Source: Seminavis robusta (Eukaryota; Bacillariophyta; Bacillariophyceae; Naviculales; Naviculaceae). From it: a stretch of 64,000 nucleotides of DNA. The notes below the pieces were generated by a model, which did no database searches, was not told where the DNA came from, and saw only the letters and a list, made by a program, of their open reading frames with translations. Numbering within the stretch: the stretch's first letter is position 1; every line of letters starts with the position of its first letter. Location of the stretch: contig CAICTM010000270.1 of assembly GCA_903772945.1 (NCBI GenBank), forward strand, positions 18,563 through 82,562, read 5' to 3'. Shown one piece after another: positions 10,439 through 20,471 of this stretch. The translations under genes and the position numbers were made by a program.

Positions 10439-11076
10439 GGTTTTTGATTTTGGTTTGGATTTGGATAATTGTAATTGCAAGAGTAGAAAATTAATGAGAA
10501 AGGGATGGCATTGGTTTTGAAATGTTGGAGGTTCCACTGGACCAAGATCGATGGGATCACGGATGGGAACTCCGATTGAATGGACACGAACCCCAAACAA
10601 AGCCTCAACCCTATTAATACCCATATTCACGGAACATAGTGGTTAAGTACCATAAAATGTCTTTTATTTAATGTTAGAAGACACATGACTCAGCGTTAAT
10701 AAATAGGTCATGCTAAGCGTGAAATGGGGGTACCAATTGCCTTAATTGAAGCGGAACGGTGGCATCCGAAGGTGCAAAATTGACATTTTCAAACCATTCT
10801 TTTTCGATCAACGAACTGAACACAACCGGTACAACCACGCAATACGCATTATCGCTACTCGGAGTGCATACTACGACCATCGCATCCCATCATTGCAACT
10901 GTCCGAGCATCCGAGCGGCTTTATCTCAAAGGAAGCTGTTACACATGCATATTTCTGGCGCCACGACCTTCACCCTTCACTCAAAGGAAGCTAGCTAGAC
11001 TACCCAACGCTCATTTTTCTTCCTTCATTAGCAAGCAGCGATCAGCTTTCAGCCATTACACTACTACTAGTACACC
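10439..11076. promoter_or_regulatory. Divergent promoter region between NAR1 and an unknown gene
   Basis: This 638-base gap separates the minus-strand NAR1 start from a plus-strand ATG, so both promoters should lie here. I see no strong TATA box at a convincing distance. An AT-rich patch occurs at 10640-10710. Confidence 0.4.
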
Positions 11077-11610
11077 ATGACAAACCTGCCGCTCCATTTC
11101 TATCTGCGCGACTTGATTGGCAGTTGTCCCGAGCTTCCGCAAGTGGTGGCCGATAACCCCCGCTGCGGTGCCTGTGATCAGGATCAGCACTACCCTCCCG
11201 CACATAATAACAACAACAACATGTCGTTGGATTGCTCCACACACTCCACGAGTAGTCAACATTCGTCGCGTTGGGATAGCATGCCCAAGGCCATTATGGA
11301 CAACCGCATGAGGTATCCGTCGCGTGATCCTGTCGCTGCCGTTCACAAGAATGACCCTCGTTTGACACTGAAGCAACCCAAACGCACTGGGTCATTCGAA
11401 ACCAACTTTGCACTCAAGGATGGACTCTTGCCGCCGCGTAACAGAGGAAGGTCGTCAGCGTCAACAGCATCATCATCATCATTACAGAGTAGCGGCAGTC
11501 ATCATCGAAACACCATCATCCTACCGACACAGCCTCGCTCTGGTGTTCATGAAATTCTGGATCAGGCCATGGATGAATTGCAATTGAACAACAGTCCACA
11601 ACACGTTTGA
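11077..11610 (+). CDS. Unknown Ser/Asn-rich protein of 177 residues
   Basis: A complete ATG-to-stop frame with a Cys-rich motif near the N-terminus (CPELPQ...NPRCGACDQD, residues 17-35), an Asn run, many Ser and basic residues, and a predicted short amphipathic helix at the end (HEILDQAMDELQL). I do not recognise the family. The composition suggests a disordered protein. The codon pattern and the start context (CACCATGAC) support a real gene. Confidence 0.5.
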   Translation: MTNLPLHFYLRDLIGSCPELPQVVADNPRCGACDQDQHYPPAHNNNNNMSLDCSTHSTSSQHSSRWDSMPKAIMDNRMRYPSRDPVAAVHKNDPRLTLKQPKRTGSFETNFALKDGLLPPRNRGRSSASTASSSSLQSSGSHHRNTIILPTQPRSGVHEILDQAMDELQLNNSPQHV

Positions 11611-12434
11611 TGAGAGGCTACCGTGCTGTACTGTGTTCCAACAGAGAGACTGTTCTTCGGGAGAGAGTCTCACACGGTTGTATACTACAGATCATGCTTG
11701 ATTTTGATGATGCACCTACTTCTGTATATCATACCACTGTTTTGTCGCTCAAGGGCCGTCTGGGGTTGCGTCCATCACGAGAGACATCCATGGACGGTAC
11801 TACTGTACTGCACTGTATCTCAAGAGGTACCAAGAAGATGCGTACCGAAAAGTGGTGTGTTGTCCGGCCATAGCCTTGGCTCATTTGGCAGAAAATGTTG
11901 CCAAAGATTGCAGCATGTAATGAGAGCCAAGCAAGTCCAGAACATACCGTAGTACGAAAGGATAAACTAATCACACATAACGACCTGGCAACCTTGTCTA
12001 GCTAGCTACGGTAGTAGTTATTATTTGTTTGTTTCTTTGGTTGGTCAATGGCGTGCTGGCTGCTTTGTAGAAGTTGGTGGTACGAGACCCCAGACACAAA
12101 CAGAGAACGACGAAAGCCTTGCTTTGGGTGTTGAAATCTTGATACCCCTGCTTGGCCTTCTACCGGTAGCCTTAGATGGGTTGTGGAGTCCCCCAATCCT
12201 GAAAGGAGAAACTACATGTACTGCCCGCGAACCATTCTGGAGAAGGGAATGGTGTCAACGAGGCATCGTCTTCGGACCGTGGCTGGGGCCATGCCCAGGC
12301 CTTGCACGTATCCAATGAGGCAGGTCCGTCGCTGCGTTGCTCAGAGGGGATGTGATCAATGCCACTTGAAGCACCAGACATGATCAGACGACGAGTAGCT
12401 GACTATGCATAAGAATGTAGCGAAGTATATCGAA
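11611..12434. other. Intergenic region
   Basis: No gene is supported. The overlapping frames on both strands are short and lack any protein-like pattern. A CTAGCTAGCTA palindrome lies at about 11998-12008. Confidence 0.45.
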
Positions 12435-12628
12435 TGATTCAATCCATCCATGCTGCCAGGTACCAACTATTCAACAAACCACCAGCAACAGAGAGCATCA
12501 AACTACTAGTTGTTAGTTAGAGTAAGCAATACACGTCTTCAAACAATTAGCCGACTTGCAAGATCTCACAAACTGACACTCCTATCCTTCCCCCCGCAAA
12601 GCCAAAGTAATATGACCAGAGCCAGTGA

Positions 12629-13435
12629 CTATGCAAACGTCTTGTTTCGTCGCAAGGATCTCCCGTCGTGTTCTGCCTGGCGACGGCTAGCTTTGGTCAT
12701 GCTTTGTTTCCGAATTTGAAACTTCATGGAGTCGCTGCTCTTGTTGGTGGCACTGTCAAACATGAAAATGGACGCCCCCAGGTAGGATAACGCTTCATCA
12801 CCACTATCTTCCAGAGAACTACTATCACCGCCAACCGAGGCCTCGGATCTAGATGGGAACCTAAGCAGGGTATCTCTGATGCCACCTGTTGACCATCGTA
12901 AGGTCATGAATGGAGGGCTGCTCTCGCTGCAATCTTCTTTGTGCAGCTGTTGCTGTTGCCAATTTGGATCAAAGGTTCTTGATCGGGAAACCAAAGATCT
13001 TTTCGGACTCCTTCCGGAGAATTTCATTCCTTGCTTTTCAAAGCGTATCGGCGATGTTTTGCCGTGAGCTGTGGGCAGCATGCCTCTACCTTGCCTTCGA
13101 CCCGGGGATAGTTTGCTACCCTCAAAAACCGCCTTTTCTTCCGTACACTTGAAAGAATTGTCATCCTCGTCATCCGTTTCCGTCAATGCGCTCTCTGCAG
13201 ACAGCCACGAAAGCCCCCTCTCGGGAGGCTGTTTCCTGCAGGAAACCAGGAAATCAACAAAGGGTTGGTTGCCAACCCTTTTCTCCGTGTCATCCCACCT
13301 GCTACCGCTTAAACCTTGAAGTTGATTCGTCGATGTCATTGCTGTTGTCGAGACGCGTTCGCTTGTGTAACAGGCCCTCAGCTCATCACCACTGTTTGGC
13401 TCGGAAAGAAAGTCGTTTCTTCCTGCCAAATTCAT
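12629..13435 (-). CDS. Unknown Ser/Arg-rich protein
   Basis: The minus-strand frame runs to a stop at 12629. The first ATG downstream of the preceding in-frame stop is at 13435 (MNLAGRNDFL). The protein is rich in Ser, Arg, Asp and Glu, has a Gln run, and ends in a basic tail (SLRRNKTFA). Those are features of a disordered, possibly phosphorylated protein. The same frame is open for a further 104 codons upstream (13466-13780), separated by one TGA, which is discussed as a finding. No family recognised. Confidence 0.45.
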   Translation of the reverse strand: MNLAGRNDFLSEPNSGDELRACYTSERVSTTAMTSTNQLQGLSGSRWDDTEKRVGNQPFVDFLVSCRKQPPERGLSWLSAESALTETDDEDDNSFKCTEEKAVFEGSKLSPGRRQGRGMLPTAHGKTSPIRFEKQGMKFSGRSPKRSLVSRSRTFDPNWQQQQLHKEDCSESSPPFMTLRWSTGGIRDTLLRFPSRSEASVGGDSSSLEDSGDEALSYLGASIFMFDSATNKSSDSMKFQIRKQSMTKASRRQAEHDGRSLRRNKTFA

Positions 13436-13784
13436 GTCTCTTGGGCAACACACGAACGAGCCCAATCAGATATCTTTCCTTTTGACGATGTCAAGCATCC
13501 ACAACGATTGACCGAGGAAGGGCGACCAATGCAAACCAGGGTTCTTCAAAAAAATGAGACCGTTTTGTAAGCTTTGGGTGTCAATCGCTCGTTGCTTCCG
13601 AGAATACCCTTGTACGGAACGGTACCAAAGCTTTATTAGGATGGCAATCATTGGTTCAAAGGCGAGTGCAGTTCCAGGTTCCTCGCTCTCTCGAACATCC
13701 AACAACTCGCAGTCAATACTAAAGTTGCTACTAAAGTGGCTATCTGGCCCAGCGTTTGATCGAGGCAGTCTAAGATTCACATAA

Positions 13785-15324
13785 CGATCCTAGCATTGCA
13801 AGGTTTCTCTTGGCATCAATGCCAGTCACACTCGGCCGACATCAGGATCCTGATCACGCGAGATTTCAACTTCCAGGTCCGGAACGAATGTCCACATCAC
13901 TTCCATAGCCTTTCAGTCGAGACAGGTTTGGATCAAGGAGAGACTCTGCTGCGGTAGTAACAGCTGACGAGAAAGCACACGGTACCGTTACGCACTGGTA
14001 CCAGGTACCGTACACCACACCACACTGCTGTCTTGGAGCGATAGTACGGTACATGTATATGCTTGGGTGCAAGATGTCGCTGCGTACCCTAGAGAAGATC
14101 CTGTTCCCTGGCTTTCCTATTCGGAGCTAGCTACGGTAGGAATGGAACAAGTGCAGCAAGCAGTAGCAAACGTACCCGTACCACTGCGAACGCTCGATCG
14201 GTCAAGGCAGGATGGGCTCGTGCTGTGCACTAGTATCTAGTAGGTGTAAACGAGTCCAGCACGGACTGGCTGGATGCCCCGTGCCACAGCTACTGTACGA
14301 CGTTCTACTAGCTGGCTAGCTTTACTAGCTAGTAGTCCACAAAATGGTGAGCTTGATTTGAAGATGCCAACTAAGCACAACCACCAAACGTAACGAGAGA
14401 CGAGAGTCGCCAGTCACAATGCTGCCTCTCCGTTGTTCCTCCGGGGGAAGCTCCCCCAACTGAACCAACCACCAAACGTAACGAGAGACGAGAGTTCGCC
14501 AGTCACAATGCTGCCTCTCCGTTGTTCCTCCGGGGAAGCTCCCACGCCCCTCATCTGCTCGCATCGCCAAAATGGGTCGCCTCGGATCCAGAGCGACCAG
14601 CTTTGGTTTTTAACCGACAGCAAAAAAAGGTGGAGGCAATCGCCTACCCGAAGAGTTGCTTGGCATGAGAGAAGATCTTGTTGAGGATAATCCTTGGCCA
14701 AAACGGAGGAGCCAGAACGCGATCCCAAAAGGCGACATTCCCATTTTTTCATCTCCTCGTGCAGCTTGACAGCCTGCAGACGTGTTGACAATCCCGGGAA
14801 ATGCGAGTTGTCTAGACCTGGATTCCTAATAATGCACCCGATATCCGGGGCTAGTAGTAGCTCTAGTAGCGAGCTAGTTGATGAAACTGCTGGCTACAGT
14901 ACTCTGGATTTGGGGTGGTGGCTACCGCTCTGGTACATGTAGCTGGAAAACGGAGCTACCGTATCATTGGTAGGTAGGTGTTGTACTCGTCGAGGGTACT
15001 GGTACAGTACCAGTCAGGGATCGGTACCAGTACATTGCCGAGCTACAGTGCGTACCGGTACCGTACAGTACCTGGACCTTGTTTTTTCGTCCAGATGTCA
15101 CTCCCACGGCAGTTATTAACTAAATAAATATACACTGGTACATAGGTCGACCATCTCAAAAAGAGCTCTCAGACAGATGGTCAGATTTATAACCCAAACC
15201 CTGCCATCAAGGACCGAAAAAATTAGCCTAAGGAGCGGACCTTCTCGTCCGATGTGACTTGAAACTAAACTATTTGAAATAACTGCAGCGTTTTTGAAAA
15301 TGGCTACTCTGAGTAAGTAATTAT
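13785..15324. other. Gene-poor region rich in GGTACC palindromes
   Basis: No gene is supported. It holds a 78-base direct repeat (14378-14543, listed separately), GGTACC/GTACCGG clusters at about 13980-14050 and 14996-15075, and CTAGCTAG-type sites at about 14300-14335 and 14850-14880. The 125-codon minus-strand frame at 14414-14791 runs through the direct repeat and is probably accidental. Confidence 0.45.
14378..14543. repeat. Tandem direct repeat, two 78-base copies
   Basis: Copy 1 is 14378-14455 and copy 2 is 14466-14543, separated by 10 bases (period 88). They begin CAACCACCAAACGTAACG and end GGGAAGCTCCC. By eye they differ by one inserted T and one missing G, so the duplication looks recent. 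Confidence 0.85.
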
Positions 15325-15708
15325 GTGCAGGGGAAACAACGGAAAACGTCTTGTCTGACTCGACTCCAGACTTTGTTCCACCTCTCACCAAAGCCGCACG
15401 CCACCATTGTAAAAGCCAAAGCCGCCACCCGCCGAACCAACCAGCAAAGGATTCTGCTGCAACAATTTCAGAGGATTGCGACAGTGATCACACTTGAGCC
15501 TACAAAACGACTTGACACAACAGGCGGCGTTGCTTGCTATTCATACAGCTATTCATACCCAGCTTTCCTGCCTGCCAGGATCATATTTGATTCTCTTTTC
15601 AATCCGTTTAAAAGTGCTTTCCGAGAGGTATATACCCACAAGCTCCGGATCCCCATCTTTTTGAACAACAAGGACCGTACTACTCAAAGTAGGTTTCCCC
15701 TGATCACC

Positions 15709-16686
15709 ATGTCTACCCCCACCAAGGCAACTCGCTTCACCCCCAAGGATCCCAAGATTATCCATGCGCAACGACAGCGTCTGATCTTGGCCAAGTATCC
15801 CCAGATTAGGGAGCTTTACGGTCCTGATATCCGTCTTTTTTACTCCATGGTGGCCATTACGGCTGCTCAGTTCACACTTGCCTACTTTGCTTCGAAGATC
15901 GAGAGTAATTGGTCTTTCGTCTTTGTGGCGTGGAGTCTAGGCGGTCTGTTAACGCACTGGCTGAGTCTGGGGAACCATGAACTGGGTCACAATCTGGCCT
16001 TCAAAACTCCCATATTCAATGAGGCTTTGGGCATGTTCGCCAACTTGGCACAGGCCATCCCATCCATGATGTCCTTTAAGAAGTATCATGCTCCCCATCA
16101 CTACCATCTTAATGACGCTGAAAAGGATCCCGATGCACCCACCACGTGGGAAGCTGGTTTTTTTAATACCCCCTGGAGGAAGGCCGCCTGGATGATGTGC
16201 CAATCATTATTTTACGCCCTCCGTCCTTTGATAACGATGCCCAAACCACCCTCCGCCAAAGAAATCTTCAATGTTGTCTTTGTCCTGTCCTTTGACGCTT
16301 TGCTGGTATACAGTGGACCCACTGGTTTCAGAATGGCCCTCTTCAACTTTATCTCCACTTTGCTGGGCATGGGAATCCACCCCATTGCTGGACACTTCAT
16401 CTCAGAACACTATGATTTGTACAACGACGACAGTGGACAGGAAACTTACTCTTACTATGGACCATTGAACTACTTTGCTTTCAATGTTGGATACCACAAT
16501 GAACATCATGACTTTCCCAAGATATCGGGATTCAACCTACCAAAGGTGACGGCCATCGCCCCCGAGTTCTACATGAACCTGAACCCACATTACTCTTGGA
16601 GTAAGATTGTATACGACTACATCATGGGATCTGATACGGGTCCTTACAAGCGAATCATCCGCAGAGAACGGCCGAAGGCACAATAG
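15709..16686 (+). CDS. DES1: Sphingolipid delta-4 desaturase (DES1)
   Basis: This membrane di-iron desaturase makes the 4,5-trans double bond of ceramide in the ER. The N-terminal DES1 hallmark is present (FTPKDPKIIHAQRQ, close to a myristoylation-type head in animals). The three His boxes are at residues 90-94 (HELGH), 127-131 (HAPHH) and 263-267 (HNEHH). The Asn-His-Glu-Leu-Gly-His box and the QETYSYYGPLN segment are typical of the family. At 325 residues from the ATG at 15709 the length matches DES1. The frame stays open for 128 codons upstream, to 15325. That part contains no family feature and is more likely leader sequence. No intron. Confidence 0.93.
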   Translation: MSTPTKATRFTPKDPKIIHAQRQRLILAKYPQIRELYGPDIRLFYSMVAITAAQFTLAYFASKIESNWSFVFVAWSLGGLLTHWLSLGNHELGHNLAFKTPIFNEALGMFANLAQAIPSMMSFKKYHAPHHYHLNDAEKDPDAPTTWEAGFFNTPWRKAAWMMCQSLFYALRPLITMPKPPSAKEIFNVVFVLSFDALLVYSGPTGFRMALFNFISTLLGMGIHPIAGHFISEHYDLYNDDSGQETYSYYGPLNYFAFNVGYHNEHHDFPKISGFNLPKVTAIAPEFYMNLNPHYSWSKIVYDYIMGSDTGPYKRIIRRERPKAQ

Positions 16687-18132
16687 GTGTACATTTGAAG
16701 GTACACACACACACCAACAAACAACAGTTTACACGTTTCTGGTTGTTTGTTCCCTAGAGGATAGCGCTCATGTCGTAAGTGGTGGAACACACAAGGCGAC
16801 AACAGTACAGCCGATCTTGTAGAGTGGCTTGCTGTTGACTCAACAGGATGACTCAATATCAGACTACATATTATTATTAACTACCAGTATAACCATTTTC
16901 CTGGATGAATGGATGGTGTTGCAATGCATGCATGAGGTGCTGTTACAGAAAGGCTTGTCGCTGAACTGGTTATGCTCATGCTTCAATAAGTGATATCACC
17001 AGCGAGCGGGTGCTCACTCGGTCACCAACGCTTGAGTGGGGTGAATGGTGCCGGCAGTGTAACCCAAGCGGCTAGGACCTTGCAAGCACTGCAGATGGTC
17101 CTTGATATACCAACGCAGTAAACGCATCCTCCTAGCTAGATGTAGTTGGCTAATTTAGAAACCATTAGTACGACGAAGTCTCCATGGTCACACTGTACGG
17201 TACCGAAGGAGACAGGTGGTCCCGTACTGTAAGTACCGATAATGGCCAGAGGTGCGTCTAACACGTCCTCCAGGGTCATCGTCATGTTACCGGTAGCCAC
17301 GCGCTTGAGGTGCGGCGCTTAAACCATGGAAACGGGGCAGTGTTGAAGTGATTTGCCGGCTTTGCCATTGTATCGCTTCAACAGGTTTTTGTAGCTACGG
17401 TACCAGGTATCTAGCTAGTCCTACTAGTAATCCGAAACTTTTTTGGCTCTTGGTTGGTTCCGTACCGGCAGAGCAGCTTGCTGCGTGCTGCTGCGGTCGT
17501 TGGATGGTAGCTACCAGTACCGGTACCATTTTTGCTTTTTCCATTGAACCTACTCCGCCGATTAAGTTGAGAATTCTCAAACCTACCAGCTTCTACACAA
17601 ATTTGAAGATCAAGTTGAGAATTTTCCTTTCACCCTAACCCAAACCATCCGACTGATTCAAAAATCCTGACTGCTCATTCTGAGGAGTTATCACCTTTTT
17701 CAAAATTCTCGACTTTTTCGGCCGAGCACCACGCATAGCGGAACCCGCATTGCAAACCTACCGGTAGCTAACTGGTAGCCAGCCACAGTAGCCAGTTTGT
17801 TTTACCGCGGACCTGCCTCTCTTTCTGTTAATGCAAGACTGCTCGCCTTGTGGCCATACTAGCTAGCTAGTATTCACCATTCGGATTTGCTTCAGCTGGG
17901 CACATCGAAATACTGTAGCGCGTCTTCGTGTTCGTTTCAAGATCAAACGGTTTTCAGCGAGGGCCTTACGGTACAGTACAGGAAAGGGCTACCTCTGGGC
18001 AGACGTAGACGTCATGATCGGGACTAACCTAATACTGGTACCGTACATGCACGTCTTTGGATCCTTATTGTGCCTCCTGGCCTGTCAACCGTCCACCACA
18101 GAAACTTCAGAAGGAAAGATGGATGAGGCAAG
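16687..18132. other. Gene-poor intergenic region
   Basis: About 1.4 kb without a supported gene. GTACC/GGTACC motifs recur at about 17199-17238, 17399-17408, 17508-17527 and 18037-18048. A GTTGAGAATT sequence occurs twice (17565 and 17613). CTAGCTAG sites occur at 17410 and 17860. The final part serves as the upstream region of the SufE-MnmA gene. Confidence 0.45.
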
Positions 18133-20136
18133 ATGGTGAACATCAAGAGCAAGCATGGTGTATTCTGTTCTCTCTTAGCGATAGCAGTAACGCTGCCCTT
18201 GGACTCTGTTGCATCGGCTTTTGTTCCATCGCTTCTTCCTTTCCAAGGGAGACGCCATGATTGGACGTTGCCAGCAACCCATCACTCCTTTGAGTTGCTT
18301 TCCCGGGAATTCAATGACTGCAGCGTCCCGGAAATCCAAAAGATTCTGGTGCAAAAAGGGGCTGAATTCAAGCAACGACAAGATGAACAAGAATCAGATA
18401 CTAGTACTTCCACAGCTCCAGTGCTCAAATCTTCGTTCGACAAAGTTCCTGGATGCGTGGCGAACGTGCACATTCAAACCTCCCTAATAAAGAGAAACCA
18501 AGAAGAAGACTACCAAGTTACTTACAAAGGACACGCCGATGCACTGCTGAGTCGAGGCTTGATGGCTGCATTGATGACGGTGCTTGACTCCTGTGACGTG
18601 GACGAAGTTCGTCACATGGATCCTGCTTCGATTGCCGAACAAATGGGAGTCCGTCGAGCACTCAGTCCGGGCCGAAATGATGGATTGGCAAACATGATGC
18701 AAGTGATTCAAAACCAAATACAAACGCTCTTGTCGTCGTCGGAAACCAAAAAGACTGATGAATCAGTGGAGACGGTGGACTCGACAAAAACAAGAGACAT
18801 TGCCCCATTGTACGTGGACGAAACTGGGAAATCCAATGAGGAACCTGGAAGGCACCAATCTGCAAGAGGGGATTCTTCCGTGGCAGTAGAATCTGATATT
18901 CCAACGAAAAAGAAGGCAACGGTGGCATTGTTGTTATCAGGAGGAGTCGACTCATCTGTGGCACTGAGATTGCTTCTGAAGCAAGGATACAATGTCACAG
19001 CCTTTTACCTCAAAATTTGGTTGGAAGACGAGCTGGCGCATCTGGGGCAGTGCCCTTGGGAAGATGATTACAACGTGTGTCGACAAGTCTGTGAACAAGC
19101 CGGGGTGTCGCTCGAGTCAATCAGCCTTCAGGAGGAATACCGTGATAGAGTCATTTCCTACACGATTCACGAAGCTGAACGGGGGAGAACTCCCAATCCA
19201 GATATCCTTTGCAACTCACGCATCAAATTTGGGTGTTTCTACGACGCCATTGCAGGACGAGACTTTGACTTTGTGGCATCGGGCCATTATGCTAGGTTGG
19301 AGCCAAACTTTGCAACAACTACTGTCGTAGAAGCTGGAAAGAGGGAACCCATGCGACTCTTTCGGGCACCGGATCCCGTCAAGGATCAGTCATACTTTTT
19401 GTGTGCCTTGAGTCAGGAACAACTCCAGCGAGTCATTTTTCCCATTGGCCATCTACAAAAGGCTCAAGTACGAGAACTGGCAGAGTCATTCCAATTACCA
19501 AATCGTCACAGGGCCGATTCTCAAGGTCTCTGCTTCCTTGGAAAGGTGAAATTTGAAGATTTCCTGGGTGCCTATCTGGGAGAACGCCCTGGAGATATTG
19601 TGGATGCAGCGACAGGTGACATTTTGGGCCAACATCGCGGTGTTTGGTTTCATACAGTTGGCCAGAGAAAAGGAATCGGCAAAGTACTATATCCAAAAGC
19701 AACTGCGAAAGGTCCGTGGTATGTTGTCGCCAAGGATCCTTCACACGATTTGGTATTTTGCTCCAATCAATATGACGAAGATATTTTCACAGCGGCTAGA
19801 TCCGAATTTCACGTTGAAGATATCAAATGGGTTGCTGGCAAACCTCCTTCTACAGTTCAACAACACGAAAACGGAAGTGGACGCTTCGAGATGAAGATTC
19901 GTCATGGTCCAAGACTTGTTCAGGGAACTCTGACACTGATTGATCCCAGTGGAGATGAAGGAACTGTGAAACTGGACCGGAAGGATGGAGGATTGGCTCC
20001 TGGCCAATACGTTGTGTTCTATGTTGGCGAGGAGTGTCATGGTGGCGGTGTCATCAGCGAACGACACTGGGCAAAGTTCCTTTTGCAGCGTGAAGAGACG
20101 CAGTCAAAGAACCAGACTACAGCACTGCAGACATGA
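18133..20136 (+). CDS. Plastid-targeted SufE-MnmA fusion (sulfur transfer and tRNA 2-thiolation)
   Basis: The C-terminal half is MnmA, which thiolates the wobble uridine of tRNA Lys, Glu and Gln. It has the PP-loop SGGVDSS (269-275), the catalytic Cys360 in NPDILCNSRIKF and Cys467 in DSQGLCFLG. It also keeps the family block with GHYARLE, KDQSYFL and TVGQRKGIG. Residues ~56-200 are a SufE domain with Cys108 in PGCVANV, the conserved HADALLSRGLMAAL helix and LSPGRNDGLANM. SufE accepts persulfide sulfur from a SufS desulfurase. A linker of ~60 acidic/polar residues joins the two. The first 30 residues are a signal peptide ending ASA|FVPS, the diatom ASAFAP plastid signature. The protein is 667 residues against ~370 for bacterial MnmA. 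No intron. Sulfur handover from the SufE part to the MnmA part is inference. Confidence 0.92.
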   Translation: MVNIKSKHGVFCSLLAIAVTLPLDSVASAFVPSLLPFQGRRHDWTLPATHHSFELLSREFNDCSVPEIQKILVQKGAEFKQRQDEQESDTSTSTAPVLKSSFDKVPGCVANVHIQTSLIKRNQEEDYQVTYKGHADALLSRGLMAALMTVLDSCDVDEVRHMDPASIAEQMGVRRALSPGRNDGLANMMQVIQNQIQTLLSSSETKKTDESVETVDSTKTRDIAPLYVDETGKSNEEPGRHQSARGDSSVAVESDIPTKKKATVALLLSGGVDSSVALRLLLKQGYNVTAFYLKIWLEDELAHLGQCPWEDDYNVCRQVCEQAGVSLESISLQEEYRDRVISYTIHEAERGRTPNPDILCNSRIKFGCFYDAIAGRDFDFVASGHYARLEPNFATTTVVEAGKREPMRLFRAPDPVKDQSYFLCALSQEQLQRVIFPIGHLQKAQVRELAESFQLPNRHRADSQGLCFLGKVKFEDFLGAYLGERPGDIVDAATGDILGQHRGVWFHTVGQRKGIGKVLYPKATAKGPWYVVAKDPSHDLVFCSNQYDEDIFTAARSEFHVEDIKWVAGKPPSTVQQHENGSGRFEMKIRHGPRLVQGTLTLIDPSGDEGTVKLDRKDGGLAPGQYVVFYVGEECHGGGVISERHWAKFLLQREETQSKNQTTALQT

Positions 20137-20471
20137 TTAAGGGAACGCATCCCTGTCGCAAGTCATATGAAAAATCAAGGCTATCCTTGTTGCGTGGTTA
20201 CAATTTGATGTATGCTTCATACACATTGGCGAAATGCAGCGCAACAAGAGACGTTCTTGCAAGGAGATGATGAGAATTGCGGGAAATAGGAACTGCAGTC
20301 GGAAGGGACAGAAGTTTTCCCTGCCTTATCTGCTGTCGTGGGTAGTGGCTTTGGCTTTCTCATGCAGATTGGTGCGTTCCAAGAAGCGCTGTGACTGGTG
20401 GTGGCTTTGGTTGCTCTCTGACAAGCGCTGGTGTCGAGATGTCTAGAATACTTCTTTCGTTGTTTCAATCC
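20137..20471. terminator. Convergent intergenic gap
   Basis: About 335 bases lie between the stops of two converging genes, so both polyadenylation regions should be here. I see no clear poly(A) signal and no gene. Confidence 0.35.

Noticed and set aside
8387-10447. Several plus-strand frames of 60-170 codons across NAR1
   Set aside because: They are antisense to a well-recognised gene and show mirror-image composition.
13466-13468. Selenocysteine at the in-frame TGA
   Set aside because: No Cys-x-x-Sec-like context and no SECIS-like element was seen by eye.
14414-14791. 125-codon minus-strand frame
   Set aside because: It runs through a recent tandem duplication and has no recognisable domain, so a chance frame is more likely.
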